Shown in pieces: positions 15,718 to 25,061 of a stretch of DNA of 64,000 bases (position 1 is its first letter; every line of letters starts with the position of its first letter). Source of the stretch: Microbacterium sp. HD4P20 (GTDB lineage: Bacteria; Actinomycetota; Actinomycetes; Actinomycetales; Microbacteriaceae); NCBI RefSeq assembly GCF_019449275.2, contig NZ_JAHZQZ020000018.1:124001-188000 (forward strand), written 5' to 3'. The notes beneath the pieces are model-generated. The model was given only the letters and a program-made list of their open reading frames with translations. It was not told where the DNA came from and made no database searches. The translations under genes and the position numbers were made by a program.

Positions 15718-16449
15718 CTAGCTACCGGCCCGTAGCGCCGAGAGCTTCTCGCGGATGCTCCGTCGCGTCTTGGGGCTCGGCGGGGTTTCGTCGCGATTCA
15801 GCTCCGCATAGTTCGCTTCGATGGCGGCAAGAAGCCGCAAGTACTTCGCCCCGTATTCGAGAGTCTGCCCGTGCGCGGTAATCTGATTCATGAGCGGATC
15901 GACGTCGATCGAAGTCGAGTAGATGCCTGTTCTCGACACTTCCACCCCCAGGAGCCACCCGGCGTAGTGAGTGCGCGCGACCCCCTGCCTACTCGCGCTG
16001 CCGGGCAGTAAGTCATCGACCGCTTTGCGGACGGATATCGACAGATCCTTCATCGCTTGCTTTAGGGCCGGCGCTTCGCGGACGAGCGCTTCGAGCGCCG
16101 CGATCTCCTCGTTCTCGGGAAGCGCATCGTGCCATGCGATGAGATCCATCCCTTGCACGGTCACCAGCACATTCTCGACGTGCGACATGAAGTAGTCGAT
16201 CTGAGCGGTTCGAATCATCGGCGATGAGACAGCATTTCGGACGAGCGGGCGAGCGTGAGCCCACGCGCTCTCAGCGAGACGGCGACGCTCACGCTTCGCG
16301 GCGACAGATTGCATGATCCATAGGCCGACACCGACAAGCGCACCGACTACGGCCGTATTGATTAGTTCGGGCAGGAATTGCGACCAATCCGCGGGCCACC
16401 AAGCGAGATCCGCCCACGAATCGACTCCGGGCTTCGATGATGACTCCAC
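15718..16449 (-). CDS. Hypothetical single-pass membrane protein
   Basis: About 243 residues. A short Trp-rich N-terminus (SWADLAWWPADWSQFLPE) leads to one membrane helix (LINTAVVGALVGVGLWIMQSV), then KRERRR and a helical cytoplasmic domain with LIAWHDALPENEEIAALEALVR and LRLLAAIEANYAELNRDE. No family is recognised. The frame is open much further upstream, but that part is a recombinase remnant in another frame. I chose GTG 16449; GTG 16461 is equally possible and neither has a clear ribosome site. The protein could anchor a signalling or defence function at the membrane, but this is only suggested by context. Confidence 0.45.
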   Translation of the reverse strand: MESSSKPGVDSWADLAWWPADWSQFLPELINTAVVGALVGVGLWIMQSVAAKRERRRLAESAWAHARPLVRNAVSSPMIRTAQIDYFMSHVENVLVTVQGMDLIAWHDALPENEEIAALEALVREAPALKQAMKDLSISVRKAVDDLLPGSASRQGVARTHYAGWLLGVEVSRTGIYSTSIDVDPLMNQITAHGQTLEYGAKYLRLLAAIEANYAELNRDETPPSPKTRRSIREKLSALRAGS

Positions 16450-16475
16450 AGGGCTTCGCACGTCGCCGAGCCTAT

Positions 16476-16685
16476 CGGCGGCGCTTCGCTGAGGCCCTGT
16501 CGGCGGCGCGCGGCGAACTCGTCGTCGCGATCCGTCGTTTGCTGATAGAGCATGGCCACGGCAAACCACGTGTGTCCGAGCCGAGTCATAGTCTCGCTGG
16601 GCATAGCGCCCTTTTGGGCGTATATCGTGCTGGCGTAGTGGCGCAAGCCGTGTAAGGGCATACCGGGGCGGCCGTCGCGCCTCAT
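16476..16685 (-). pseudogene. C-terminal remnant of a tyrosine recombinase
   Basis: A 70-residue stretch keeps the catalytic end of a phage-type integrase: MPLHGLRHYASTIYAQKG has the H-x-x-R pair, RLGHTW the second His and AMLYQQTTDRD the nucleophilic Tyr, nine residues after the His as in the family. The upstream catalytic Arg and the arm-binding domains are missing, and the frame runs out on both sides. It is a second, independent recombinase trace within the island, which suggests that the island was built from more than one insertion. Confidence 0.7.
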
Positions 16686-17208
16686 TCCACTGCCGCCGAG
16701 AGGCCGCTTGCGCGGGGAAGGTCACGCCCTCGGCCGCGGAAGAGGATCGCGTCGCCGATCGCGGCATCAACGCCTTCGACCTTGCCGGCCGGTTTGGGGC
16801 AGCACGATCACCGAAGCTTCAGTGCCGCTCTTGACGCTCCACCGAGTCGGAGGAGAGGCCGGGCGCCGCCTCGCTCAATCTCGCGGAGTCGGAGCGCGAA
16901 GAATCGCGTACCGTCCGCAAGCCGGCCGTCAAGCGGGCTGATCTGGGCTGGCGACGGGTGGGTCGCCCTCCCAGCGGGGCACACTTTCAGGGCAGTGGGC
17001 GCTACGGCATGGAGGTCTGCTGCAGCAACGGCAATCGGTGCGCGAGGGGTGGTCAGACTCGGATGGATCGCTGCGGTGTCGGTCATCCTGGGTGCCTGCG
17101 TGCATTGCCTCAATTTGGATTGCATCACCCGGTGGGACAAGCCTCGATAGGTAGGGGCTGCGCCCTGATCGATTAGTCGAGGAGCGAGACTGCGATCCAG
17201 GACGAGTG
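16686..17208. other. Gene-free stretch behind the recombinase remnant
   Basis: About 520 bp with no supported gene on either strand. The longest frames are compositionally arginine/alanine-rich shadows. It may be the decayed body of the recombinase whose end is at 16476-16685, but I could not follow the homology through it. Confidence 0.4.
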
Positions 17209-20200
17209 TCACCGGCCGGTATCGACCTTCTTCCGCAGACCAAAGAGGCCGCTCGACCGAACAGGGTAGCCAAGAGTCTGAAGCGCGTTGGTGGCTCGCT
17301 GTTCCAAGTGAGACCGACCGTCCACGCCGGCGAGCACCGCATCCCCTAGTGGCTTCTTCACTCCCTTCGGGACCGGTGAGGCGAGAGTTATCAAGTACTG
17401 GAGCGCCGGTTCGACCGCTGTCACCCCTTGACCAAAGATCGGAATCAAGATCTGACGAATCAATTTGAGTCGAACTGCTTCATCCGTGATGTGCGCGATA
17501 CTCCAGCATCGAAGGTTCTCAAGACGTTTTGGGTTGGTCGTCGAAGACTCGTAGCGCCGAACAAGCATGTCGCCTACCTCGGCGTCTGGGAGGTCGCGGA
17601 TCCCCAGCGCGATCAGTCGATCGTCCGAGATCGGAGGCCGGGAGACGTCCCCTACGTAATGCCCCAGCAAGGCCAGCTGCTGTGCCGGCCCTGCGCGATC
17701 TCGCCAGGCCGCGATAGAGCTGGCCAATTCTGCGTTGAGTGCGTTCGACCCGCGGAGATAGCGATCCAACAGCGGCCGAACTTCAACCGCTTCATCATCG
17801 GTGGCGCGAAGCCAGTAGTTCAGCATCCTCTCGTACTCGGTCGCCGACAGGTCAGATGAGCGTGCAACGACGGTGGCTGCGCGCGGCGGCGTGATCCCAA
17901 CAGCAGCTGATAGCTGTGGGGCAAGAGCCGCAGTTATCGACTCGATTCGCGAGACGTCAGGCTCAGAGAGCCAAGAGCACTCAGCGATCGCGGCGACAAG
18001 CGTTCTAGCCGACTCCGAGTCGCCGACTCTCCGAAGAATGGCCGTCGTGCCGTCGACGACGTAGTTGGCCATGGCGGATTCGATTGGCTGGGCGTCGATC
18101 TCAAGCGTCAATGTTGTGGCGAGATCTACCAGTTCAAGTCGAGACACCTCGACGGCAGACGCGACTCCGGCAGCTTCTAGAACGGCTGCCACAGCGCGAC
18201 GTTGCTGACGGGCTTCGATGTCCGACTCGGTCAGGACCGGTTTGCCCAGGTCCGACGCAACGGCCTGAACCGACGCCAGATCTTGGTCGCTCAGAGCCGG
18301 AAGCAGGCGCTCAACCGCATCTGCCGCGGCGGTTAGGAGTTGTCGGTCCTCCTCGTCGACTACGTCCTCTTCTCGCAGCTTCTCGACCAGTTCGCTGATG
18401 TGCTCAACCGCCTTCGCCGACGGCGTCCACTTCGTGTCAATGGCTGAAATCCACGTTGGCCACCTTTTCAGGCCCAGGTACCACGCCTGATCCAAAATCG
18501 CCTCGACAAGGAGGGCCGATTCGATGGTTCCCCAGTTGGCGAGCTCGTCGTCCACCGCATGGCGTGTCTCCGGTTGCTTGGCGTGCAAGATGGCCGTTGC
18601 GAGTGTTTCGCTTGCCCCGCGACTGCGACCGATTCGCGTCGTCACTAACGCGGTGAGGCCTTCGAGCGCCGCTGACGGGCTCGCCGGCTCGAGCAGTTCT
18701 TCCTCGTCATCTTCCGCCGGCGCAGGCGCGGCTCCTCCGCGTCTCACGCCCGCAGCTACCGCGGCGCGGCGCTCCTCGAGACGCGCTTGCTGGGCCTTCC
18801 ACTCGTTTCGTGCACCGAGCGCCAGTTTGATCTGCTCGGGAAGCGCATCGGCGATCCCGTCGACGGTTTGCTCGAAGGCGTCATCCTCGATGTCGGCGAG
18901 ACGCTCCAGAGTCTCAGCCGCTCCTTCGCCCAAGAGTCGCTCCAATACCAACGCCGCGAACTTCGAGTCATCGAATCGACGCGCCTGTCTTGCGTGAACG
19001 AGAACCTGACCATAGAGTGCGTCGCTGGCATTCTCGAACGAGAGAACCTTCGCACCAATCCGCAGAGCTTCGGGACGATCGCTGACAACCGCGATTGCCC
19101 AAGCGCCGGGCGCAGTGTCTTCGTTGATGACGTCCGGCGCCTCTTCGATCAGTTGCCCTAAAACCATGACGCACGCGTCGACAACCACCTCCGGAACCGG
19201 GGCAGCCGTGACCGCAAAGAGAACGGTGCGCGCGACATTCTGAGCCTCATACCCGATACCGGTGCGCGCCAACTCTGCGAGAAAGCGCAGAGCTGACGAC
19301 CGCGCATCCTCGTCCAATCCTGCGTAAACCGCCCGGACGGCATGCAGTGAACCGTTCTGAGCATCGCGCTCGAGCTGCTCAGTCACGGATGCTGGAAGGT
19401 CGAACAGCTGACTGCTGTCCTGAAGGTGGATGAGGGCTCGGGTCGGCCCCGTGACAAGACGTGTGCGAGAAAGATAATCAAGCAGCTGCTGACCATGGGC
19501 CCTACGAACTCGAGACTCGTCTGGGACGCCACTCGCGACGCCCCCTTCAAGAAGAAGCCGATCGACCTCACGTGTTCGATTCGCATATGCCTCGGCGACG
19601 TCGCGCGTCCTCTCTCCGACGTAGGGGTACCCTTTCCACACTTCCGACCGCTTCGTCGGGTCCACCTCGGACAACTCAAGAACGTACCTGGGCAGATCAG
19701 GGTCGACGACCAGGTCTCGCGCGAATATTGGAAACTCCACCCGCAAACAAACAAGTCGAGCGAGCTCGTCCACCGCGGCCACCAGATCGATGTCGAGAAG
19801 GCCGCTGCCAATGCGCGCTTCAGTTAGTCGGTACGCCAACGCGAACGAGTTCAAGAGGTTCTTTACTCGCCGTGGACTTCTGACGTGAGTGGGAATGAGG
19901 ATCGAGGCGACCGCCGCCGTGTCAATCTCTTGCCAAAGCCCAGGTCGATCGCGTACCAGGCCGGCTGCAAACGAGGTGACACCTTGCGGGAGCAGCGGCG
20001 GAATGGCGATCTGGTACTGAAACACTTTGTCCAGGTAGCTGCTTCCCGCAGAGTAGTACGGGTTCAGGTCGTCGGCGGGGGTTGCGTGAGTCGCGCCTTC
20101 GGTGAGGGCCTGCTCAATCGCCTGCGGGTCGGCCGCGACGATGAAAACACATCGATCGACGCCCAAGAACGTACGCACAGCGTCAAGAGTCTCAATGACT

Positions 20201-20904
20201 TCTGATGGCGCACATCGATCAATCTCATCGACGAAGATGATGAGTCGCTCCGCTTTGCTTGTCGCGACCAACTTGCGAAATAGGGCCTCAAACTCCTCGT
20301 CGCTCTCTGCCTTCTCAACTCGCTTCTCCTGCACGAAGGTACGCCCGACAAGGGCGATGACGGCGGTCAGCAAGGTCGCCGGAACCAGCGAGGCCGGCAC
20401 TGCCGTTGAAAAGACAGCCAACAGTGCGGCCCAAACGTCCTGCTGTTGGATGGCCGCGAAAACCGCCACGACGGCGAGAACCACAGCGACACACACCAGG
20501 GCCACGATCGCAAAAGTCAGAAGAAGCCGTCCCACCTTGCCAGCAGGAACCTTAAAGTCAGTTTCGACTCGCCCGCTGTACAAGTCTGAGTGATAGCTCG
20601 AACTCGTTATTCCCAACTCAGTCGCGACGACCGACACGAAATTCCTCCGCAGGGGGTTCTGAGCGTACTTGAAGGCATCGAAGCGAGCGAACTTGATGCC
20701 CTTCTCGCGTTGAACCGCTATGCGTAGCATTCGACCCACGCCGCTCTTGCCTGACCCCCACGCTCCGTAGAGGGCAATGTTCGAGGGAGTCGGCACATTC
20801 CGGGCCAGGTTTACGAGCTGTTCTACTACGTCCTTGTGCCCGAGTCGGTCTTGATCGAACTGTGCGATCTCACGATCCTCGATGAGTTCCGATACCTGCG
20901 TCAC
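17209..20904 (-). CDS. KAP-family P-loop NTPase, very large
   Basis: A 1231-residue NTPase. Walker A is GAWGSGKSG (47-55) and Walker B is RLIIFVDEIDRCAPSEV (from 220); both are intact. Between them two or more membrane helices (about 126-152 and 160-188) are inserted, the hallmark of KAP NTPases, which attach to the inner face of the membrane. After the sensor region (VFIVAADPQAIEQAL, THVRSPRRVKNLLNSF) about 800 residues of helical, Ala/Leu-rich sequence follow, resembling an alpha-solenoid. KAP proteins include phage-exclusion proteins, so a defence role is plausible but unproven. Base composition is clearly less GC-rich than the core genes. It is a single gene, with no partner in the same direction. 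Confidence 0.88.
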   Translation of the reverse strand: MTQVSELIEDREIAQFDQDRLGHKDVVEQLVNLARNVPTPSNIALYGAWGSGKSGVGRMLRIAVQREKGIKFARFDAFKYAQNPLRRNFVSVVATELGITSSSYHSDLYSGRVETDFKVPAGKVGRLLLTFAIVALVCVAVVLAVVAVFAAIQQQDVWAALLAVFSTAVPASLVPATLLTAVIALVGRTFVQEKRVEKAESDEEFEALFRKLVATSKAERLIIFVDEIDRCAPSEVIETLDAVRTFLGVDRCVFIVAADPQAIEQALTEGATHATPADDLNPYYSAGSSYLDKVFQYQIAIPPLLPQGVTSFAAGLVRDRPGLWQEIDTAAVASILIPTHVRSPRRVKNLLNSFALAYRLTEARIGSGLLDIDLVAAVDELARLVCLRVEFPIFARDLVVDPDLPRYVLELSEVDPTKRSEVWKGYPYVGERTRDVAEAYANRTREVDRLLLEGGVASGVPDESRVRRAHGQQLLDYLSRTRLVTGPTRALIHLQDSSQLFDLPASVTEQLERDAQNGSLHAVRAVYAGLDEDARSSALRFLAELARTGIGYEAQNVARTVLFAVTAAPVPEVVVDACVMVLGQLIEEAPDVINEDTAPGAWAIAVVSDRPEALRIGAKVLSFENASDALYGQVLVHARQARRFDDSKFAALVLERLLGEGAAETLERLADIEDDAFEQTVDGIADALPEQIKLALGARNEWKAQQARLEERRAAVAAGVRRGGAAPAPAEDDEEELLEPASPSAALEGLTALVTTRIGRSRGASETLATAILHAKQPETRHAVDDELANWGTIESALLVEAILDQAWYLGLKRWPTWISAIDTKWTPSAKAVEHISELVEKLREEDVVDEEDRQLLTAAADAVERLLPALSDQDLASVQAVASDLGKPVLTESDIEARQQRRAVAAVLEAAGVASAVEVSRLELVDLATTLTLEIDAQPIESAMANYVVDGTTAILRRVGDSESARTLVAAIAECSWLSEPDVSRIESITAALAPQLSAAVGITPPRAATVVARSSDLSATEYERMLNYWLRATDDEAVEVRPLLDRYLRGSNALNAELASSIAAWRDRAGPAQQLALLGHYVGDVSRPPISDDRLIALGIRDLPDAEVGDMLVRRYESSTTNPKRLENLRCWSIAHITDEAVRLKLIRQILIPIFGQGVTAVEPALQYLITLASPVPKGVKKPLGDAVLAGVDGRSHLEQRATNALQTLGYPVRSSGLFGLRKKVDTGR

Positions 20905-21302
20905 TTGGCTTAGTCCTGCCGTCGTTGATTGAATCGCCGTCTATATTCGGGAACCGTGCGCGCACGCTAGGTCACGGCGAGACTAGCGGCAGCACGCTGA
21001 GTCAGATTGGATCGACGCGGTGCCAGCGTTGCGTTGGGCCCCGACGTCACGGCCGCGCAGCGCCACTGGGCGCGGTGGGAAGGCGCCGTCACTGGGCAGG
21101 CCGTGTGTCCCGGTCTAGCGTGGCGGCCGCGGAAGCGAGCAATCCGCGCAGCATCGTCGCGCTCGGCTGAAGAGAGCGTCTGTCCCGCGCTGGCGTCAGG
21201 ACTTTGGCTATCAGTGGCTCCGCAATACCTAAGACATCGTCAGAGTGGTCCGTGCTGAGACCGAAGCTCGATCGAGTTGTGGGAGCAGCATAGGCTGCGC
21301 GC
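20905..21302. other. Gene-free stretch upstream of the KAP gene
   Basis: About 400 bp between divergently oriented genes. It must hold the KAP promoter, but I cannot point to convincing -35/-10 boxes. No gene, repeat or hairpin stands out. Confidence 0.4.
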
Positions 21303-21624
21303 GTGACCCGCGTGAAACTCTTCGGCGGCCCGCTCGCCGGCTACCATCCCGACATCGAATCCGTTGCCGAGGGTGTGCCTCTACGCTTCCACGGAGAGCC
21401 GTACGGCCATCGCCAGTTTGTACCACCTCACCGGACGCGACTCGGTGGGCGGCGAACCCATCTACGAATGGCAAGGCGACGACACGAGCACGCCGATCCC
21501 GCTCGACACCGTTGCTTGCGACCTTACGCCGCATGTCAGCATCCTCACAACTGTCGGCGTCGTCGAACGCGACGGCTCGTACTGGCTGGCGGTCGACCAT
21601 CATGGCAAGCCCGGTAGCACATGA
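21303..21624 (+). pseudogene. Frameshifted small hypothetical protein
   Basis: Two frames together make one plausible protein of about 105 residues. The first starts MTRVKLFGGPLAGYHPDIES, like the small actinobacterial proteins that begin with V-x-L-x-G-G-P-x-x-G. The second frame, entered at about 21410, continues SLYHLTGRDSVGGEPIYEWQ and DLTPHVSILTTVGVVERDG. The change needs one inserted or lost base. A 31-residue ORF starts at 21621 by ATGA overlap with the stop, which may be a relic of a downstream gene. The function of the intact family is unknown. Confidence 0.5.
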
Positions 21625-21933
21625 TTGAGGTCAGCGAAGGTCCCCACGACGATCAGGGTGACGCCAAAGACGCGGCTCAACGCTACGCGCGCAGCGAACA
21701 CTGGCGGCCTCAATGACGCAGCGCCTGATCCGGCCCGGGAGCGGCGCGGGTTCGGGGACGCGTAACCCCAGTCGCCAGTACGACACTCCGGTGTGGTGAC
21801 CTACTTTGAGAGCGCCTGACTGAGAACGGGCTCGACGCCCAGTCTGTCGCTGCATCAAGCGACACCTCACCAAAGACCGCTTCAGGGGCACTCAATGCAG
21901 CCTACGACCACACATCCGGAAGACCGAGCCGGC

Positions 21934-22738
21934 ATGAGCGGGGGTCGAGAGATGGGCACCATCACCCCGTACGAAACGGCGAAGGGCCGCCGCTACCGCG
22001 TGCGCTACCGCAAGCCTGATAGCACCGAAACGCAGAAGCGCGGCTTCACGACGATGCGCGAGGCGAAGCTCTACCTGTCCATGGTCACCGTGTCCAAATC
22101 GAAGGGCGAGTACATCGATCCCGTGGCATCGCGGGTGCCGGTCCGGATGTTCGCCGACAGTTGGCTCCGGTCGAAGCAGCCGCCCATGTCGAAGCCTTCG
22201 TACTACATGACGCTCGAGCGGGCGTGGAAGAACACGTTGCGCCGGTCTGGGCCGACCGAGAGATCTCTTCGATCCGTCGCTCGGAAGTCCAAGACTGGGT
22301 ATCCGTTCTCGCGTCGCAGAAGTCGCGTACGGTCGTCCTTCGCTCGCTCGGGATCCTCGCCGGCATCATCGACGTCGCGATAGACGATCGGCGCCTCGCG
22401 AGCAACCCGGCCCGCCGCGTGCGCAGTCTTCCTCGGCACGGACCCGGCAAGCGCCGCGTCTACCTCACGCATGACCAGGTTGCGACGTTGGCGGCGTGCT
22501 CGGCGTATCCGACGCTCGTCCTGACCCTGGCGTACACCGGCCTGCGCTGGGGTGGGGCCACAGGGCTGCGGGTGCGCAGCGTGAACGGCCTCCGCCGGCG
22601 CTTCGTCATCGAGGAGAACGCGGTGATGGTCGCGTACGAGATCCACGTCGGCACGCCCAAGACGCACGAGAAGCGCTCGGTGCCCTACCCCGAGCGTCTC
22701 GCGCCGATGATCGAGCAAATGCGGCCAAAATGCGGCCA
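21934..22738 (+). pseudogene. Tyrosine recombinase (integrase), frameshifted and truncated
   Basis: The N-terminal AP2-like arm-binding domain is readable: MGTITPYETAKGRRYRVRYR, then KRGFTTMREAKLYLSMV and VPVRMFADSWL. At about 22230 the frame changes and the core-binding domain continues HVAPVWADREISSIRRSEVQ, SRTVVLRSLGILAGIIDVAI, ASNPARRVRSLPRHGPGKRR. The first catalytic Arg is present in AYTGLRWGGATGLRV. The second half of the catalytic domain (H-x-x-R, His/Trp, Tyr) is absent; the sequence runs into the tRNA region. The gene points toward the tRNA, as integrases of tRNA-targeted elements often do. Without the tyrosine it cannot be active. Confidence 0.75.
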
Positions 22739-22756
22739 AAAATGCATTCTGAGTGA

Positions 22757-22785
22757 TCTGACCACGAAAGAAATACCTGGTCAGA
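22757..22785. repeat. Inverted repeat between the recombinase remnant and tRNA-Arg
   Basis: TCTGACCA (22757-22764) and TGGTCAGA (22778-22785) form a perfect 8-bp dyad with a 13-base loop. Just before it (22723-22747) ATGCGGCCAAA is repeated directly. These could be recombinase arm sites or part of a tRNA terminator. Confidence 0.35.
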
Positions 22786-22800
22786 GGCAAAAAGAGACTG

Positions 22801-22872
22801 TGCCCCTGGAGGGACTCGAACCCCCAACCGTTTCCTTAGGACGGAACTGCTCTTCCATTGAGCTACAGAGGC
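22801..22872 (-). tRNA. tRNA-Arg (anticodon CCU)
   Basis: A 72-base cloverleaf on the minus strand. The acceptor GCCTCTG pairs with CAGGGGC (one G-U), followed by discriminator A at 22801; CCA is not encoded. The anticodon loop is GTCCTAA, so the anticodon is CCU; the stem has one mismatch at its base. The T arm is GGGGG-TTCGAGT-CCCTC. The 3' end is the inferred integration target of the island. Confidence 0.93.
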
Positions 22873-22901
22873 TGGCCTCGCCATTCTACGGGGTGTACGA
22901 G

Positions 22902-22933
22902 CGACGCCCCGGTGCCGAAGCACCGGGGCGTCG
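22902..22933 (-). terminator. Hairpin terminator
   Basis: CGACGCCCCGGTG (22902-22914) and CACCGGGGCGTCG (22921-22933) form a perfect 13-bp stem with a 6-base loop, 18 bp after the stop of the HesB-like gene. No long T run follows, as is common in high-GC actinobacteria. Confidence 0.75.
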
Positions 22934-22951
22934 TGAAGCCAATAGCCTCGG

Positions 22952-23236
22952 TCAGGCCTGGGTGCCGAGCGCGAAGCGCACGGAGCCGTCCTGCGAGAGT
23001 TCGGCGTCGAGGACGCGGTCATCCAGCGAAGCGGCGGCGGTCTCATCGAGGAAGACCCGCGCGCCGTCGGTAACGACGACGGTGTCCTGCGGCTCAGGGT
23101 CGGGTGCGACGCTCAGTTCGAAGCCCGACGGCGCTCCGGTATCGCGGATCCGCACACCTCCGTCTTCGGCCTGCGGGACGCGGGCGACGATCTGCTTGAC
23201 GGCCTCTGCGGCGGTCTGGGTAAGCGTGAGAGTCAT
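22952..23236 (-). CDS. HesB/IscA-like fold protein without cysteines
   Basis: A 94-residue protein, MTLTLTQTAAEAVKQIVARV, then GGVRIRDTGAPSGFELSVAP and VFLDETAAASLDDRVLDAEL. This follows the A-type iron-sulfur carrier fold (LT..A...i, GlRv, D......lD...). A-type carriers need three Cys to bind a cluster; this protein has none, so it cannot act as a classical carrier. Short cysteine-free relatives are common in actinobacteria and often carry the HesB name. ATG 23236 is the start; a strong hairpin terminator follows. It is divergent from pntA, with about 275 bp between them. Confidence 0.75.
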   Translation of the reverse strand: MTLTLTQTAAEAVKQIVARVPQAEDGGVRIRDTGAPSGFELSVAPDPEPQDTVVVTDGARVFLDETAAASLDDRVLDAELSQDGSVRFALGTQA

Positions 23237-23513
23237 GCTTGTGCCTTTCCGTTTGCGGTTCCGGACCGGCCACGATTCCGAGATCCGAGCGATCATGCAA
23301 CCCCAGCACGCCGTAGGGCCGGCATTCGGAGGGGTTTCCCACGTTCAAACCCGGCGAAAACCCGAATCGCTCCATCGCGTGTGAATTTCGGCGGTTCTTG
23401 TCGTCGTATTGGGCGCAATGCGAGCCGGATCCTGCCCGCGGTCTGAGAGGGTGGAGGCGTCTTGCCCGTTGGATCCGCACCGCAGACTGCCCGCACCAGA
23501 TCACGAGGAACGC

Positions 23514-25061
23514 ATGACCCGCATTGGCATCGTCGCCGAAGCGCCCGGAGAGTCCCGGGTGGCCGCTACTCCCACCACCGTCCCCAAACTCCTCGCCCTC
23601 GGCTACGACGTGGTTGTCGAAGCCGGTGCGGGGGCCCGGTCTTCGTTTCCGGATGCCGCATACGAGGCATCCGGAGCCGCCATCATCGACGCCGCCACCG
23701 CATGGGCGTCACCGGTCGTACTCAAGGTGAACGCGCCTTCGCCTGCCGAGATCGAGCGGCTTGCAGACGGTGCGACCCTCGTCGCGACATTGAGCCCGGC
23801 GCTGCGCCCCGAGCTGGTCGAATCGCTGGCCACGCGCGGGATCACGGCGGTCGCACTCGACGCGGTGCCGAGGATCTCGCGCGCACAGTCGATGGACGTG
23901 CTGAGCTCGATGGCCAACATCGCGGGCTACCGCGCGGTGGTCGAGGCGGCGCACGAGTTCGGGCGTTTCTTCACCGGGCAGGTGACGGCGGCCGGCAAGG
24001 TGCCGCCGGCGAAGGTGCTGGTGGCCGGCGCCGGCGTCGCGGGGCTCGCCGCGATCGGCGCGGCCTCGAGCCTCGGCGCGATCGTGCGGGCGACCGACCC
24101 GCGGCCGGAGGTGGCCGACCAGGTGGCCTCGATCGGCGGCGAGTACCTCGAGGTCGTGGTGCCCGACGAGGCGAAAGAGGTCTCGGCCGACGGATACGCG
24201 AAGGCCACCAGCGCGGCCTACGATCAGCGCGCGGCTGAGATCTACTCGGAGCAGGCCGCCGACGTCGACATCATCATCACGACGGCGCTCATCCCGGGCC
24301 GGCCGGCGCCGCGCCTCATCACGGCGGCCGACGTGGCGAGCATGAAGCCGGGCAGCGTCATCGTCGACATGGCGGCGGGGCAGGGCGGCAACGTCGAGGG
24401 ATCCGTCGCGGGGGAGCGGGTGGTGACCGAGAACGGCGTCGTCATCCTCGGCTACACCGACCTTCCGGGGAGGTTGCCGCAGCAGGCATCCCAGCTGTTC
24501 GCCACCAACCTCGCCAACCTGCTGAAACTGCTCACTCCCGCCAAGGACGGCACGCTCACCCTCGACTTCGACGATGTCGTGCAACGCACCGTCACCGTCG
24601 TGCGAGACGGCGCGGTCACCTGGCCGCCGCCGCCCGTGCAGGTCTCGGCGGCGCCCGCGGCCGCTGCCAGGCCCGAAGCGCGGCCGGCGCCGGTGAAGAA
24701 GACGATGTCGCCGGCGAAGCGCAACGGACTCGTCGCCGCCGGCATCGCGGCGCTCTTCGCCATCTGCGCATTCGCACCGCCGCCGCTCCCGCAGCACTTC
24801 CTGGTGCTGACGCTCGCGATCGTCGTCGGCTTCTACGTCATCGGCAAGGTCGCGCACGCGCTGCACACGCCCCTCATGAGCGTCACGAATGCCATCTCGG
24901 GCATCATCGTCGTCGGCGCCATGGTGCAGATCACCGCGCCCGACCTCACCGTGCAGATCCTCGCGGCGATCGCGGTGCTCGTGGCGAGCATCAACATCTT
25001 CGGCGGGTTCGCCGTCACGCGGCGCATGCTCGCCATGTTCCAGAAGGGTGAGACCCGATGA
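23514..25061 (+). CDS. pntA: NAD(P) transhydrogenase, alpha subunit
   Basis: A 515-residue subunit of the proton-pumping transhydrogenase, which uses the proton gradient to move hydride from NADH to NADP+. Residues 1-380 form the NAD-binding domain [58 protein letters not shown] and [19 protein letters not shown], all signature segments. After a Pro/Ala linker four membrane helices follow. Alpha1 and alpha2 are therefore fused, as in E. coli, and not split. ATG 23514 has GAGGAA upstream. The stop overlaps pntB by ATGA. Confidence 0.96.
   Translation: MTRIGIVAEAPGESRVAATPTTVPKLLALGYDVVVEAGAGARSSFPDAAYEASGAAIIDAATAWASPVVLKVNAPSPAEIERLADGATLVATLSPALRPELVESLATRGITAVALDAVPRISRAQSMDVLSSMANIAGYRAVVEAAHEFGRFFTGQVTAAGKVPPAKVLVAGAGVAGLAAIGAASSLGAIVRATDPRPEVADQVASIGGEYLEVVVPDEAKEVSADGYAKATSAAYDQRAAEIYSEQAADVDIIITTALIPGRPAPRLITAADVASMKPGSVIVDMAAGQGGNVEGSVAGERVVTENGVVILGYTDLPGRLPQQASQLFATNLANLLKLLTPAKDGTLTLDFDDVVQRTVTVVRDGAVTWPPPPVQVSAAPAAAARPEARPAPVKKTMSPAKRNGLVAAGIAALFAICAFAPPPLPQHFLVLTLAIVVGFYVIGKVAHALHTPLMSVTNAISGIIVVGAMVQITAPDLTVQILAAIAVLVASINIFGGFAVTRRMLAMFQKGETR

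Larger units (their letters stand above)
4297..22822. mobile_element. Integrated genomic island at tRNA-Arg(CCU), carrying defence genes
   Basis: The region between an imperfect copy of the tRNA-Arg 3' end (4297-4320) and the tRNA itself (22801-22872) has the structure of an integrative element. An Xis-like HTH gene is near the left end, a tyrosine recombinase gene (now frameshifted and truncated) is directly next to the tRNA, and between them lie mostly orphan or defence genes, with lower GC than the flanks in the KAP gene and the 13-15 kb genes. Both recombinase copies in the island are broken, so it is probably immobile unless helped. Boundaries are inferred from the repeat and tRNA, not from comparison with an empty site. 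Confidence 0.6.

Noticed and set aside
21621..21716. 31-residue ORF overlapping the stop of the frameshifted gene by ATGA
   Set aside because: The overlap is suggestive, but the upstream gene is broken and the peptide has no recognisable feature.
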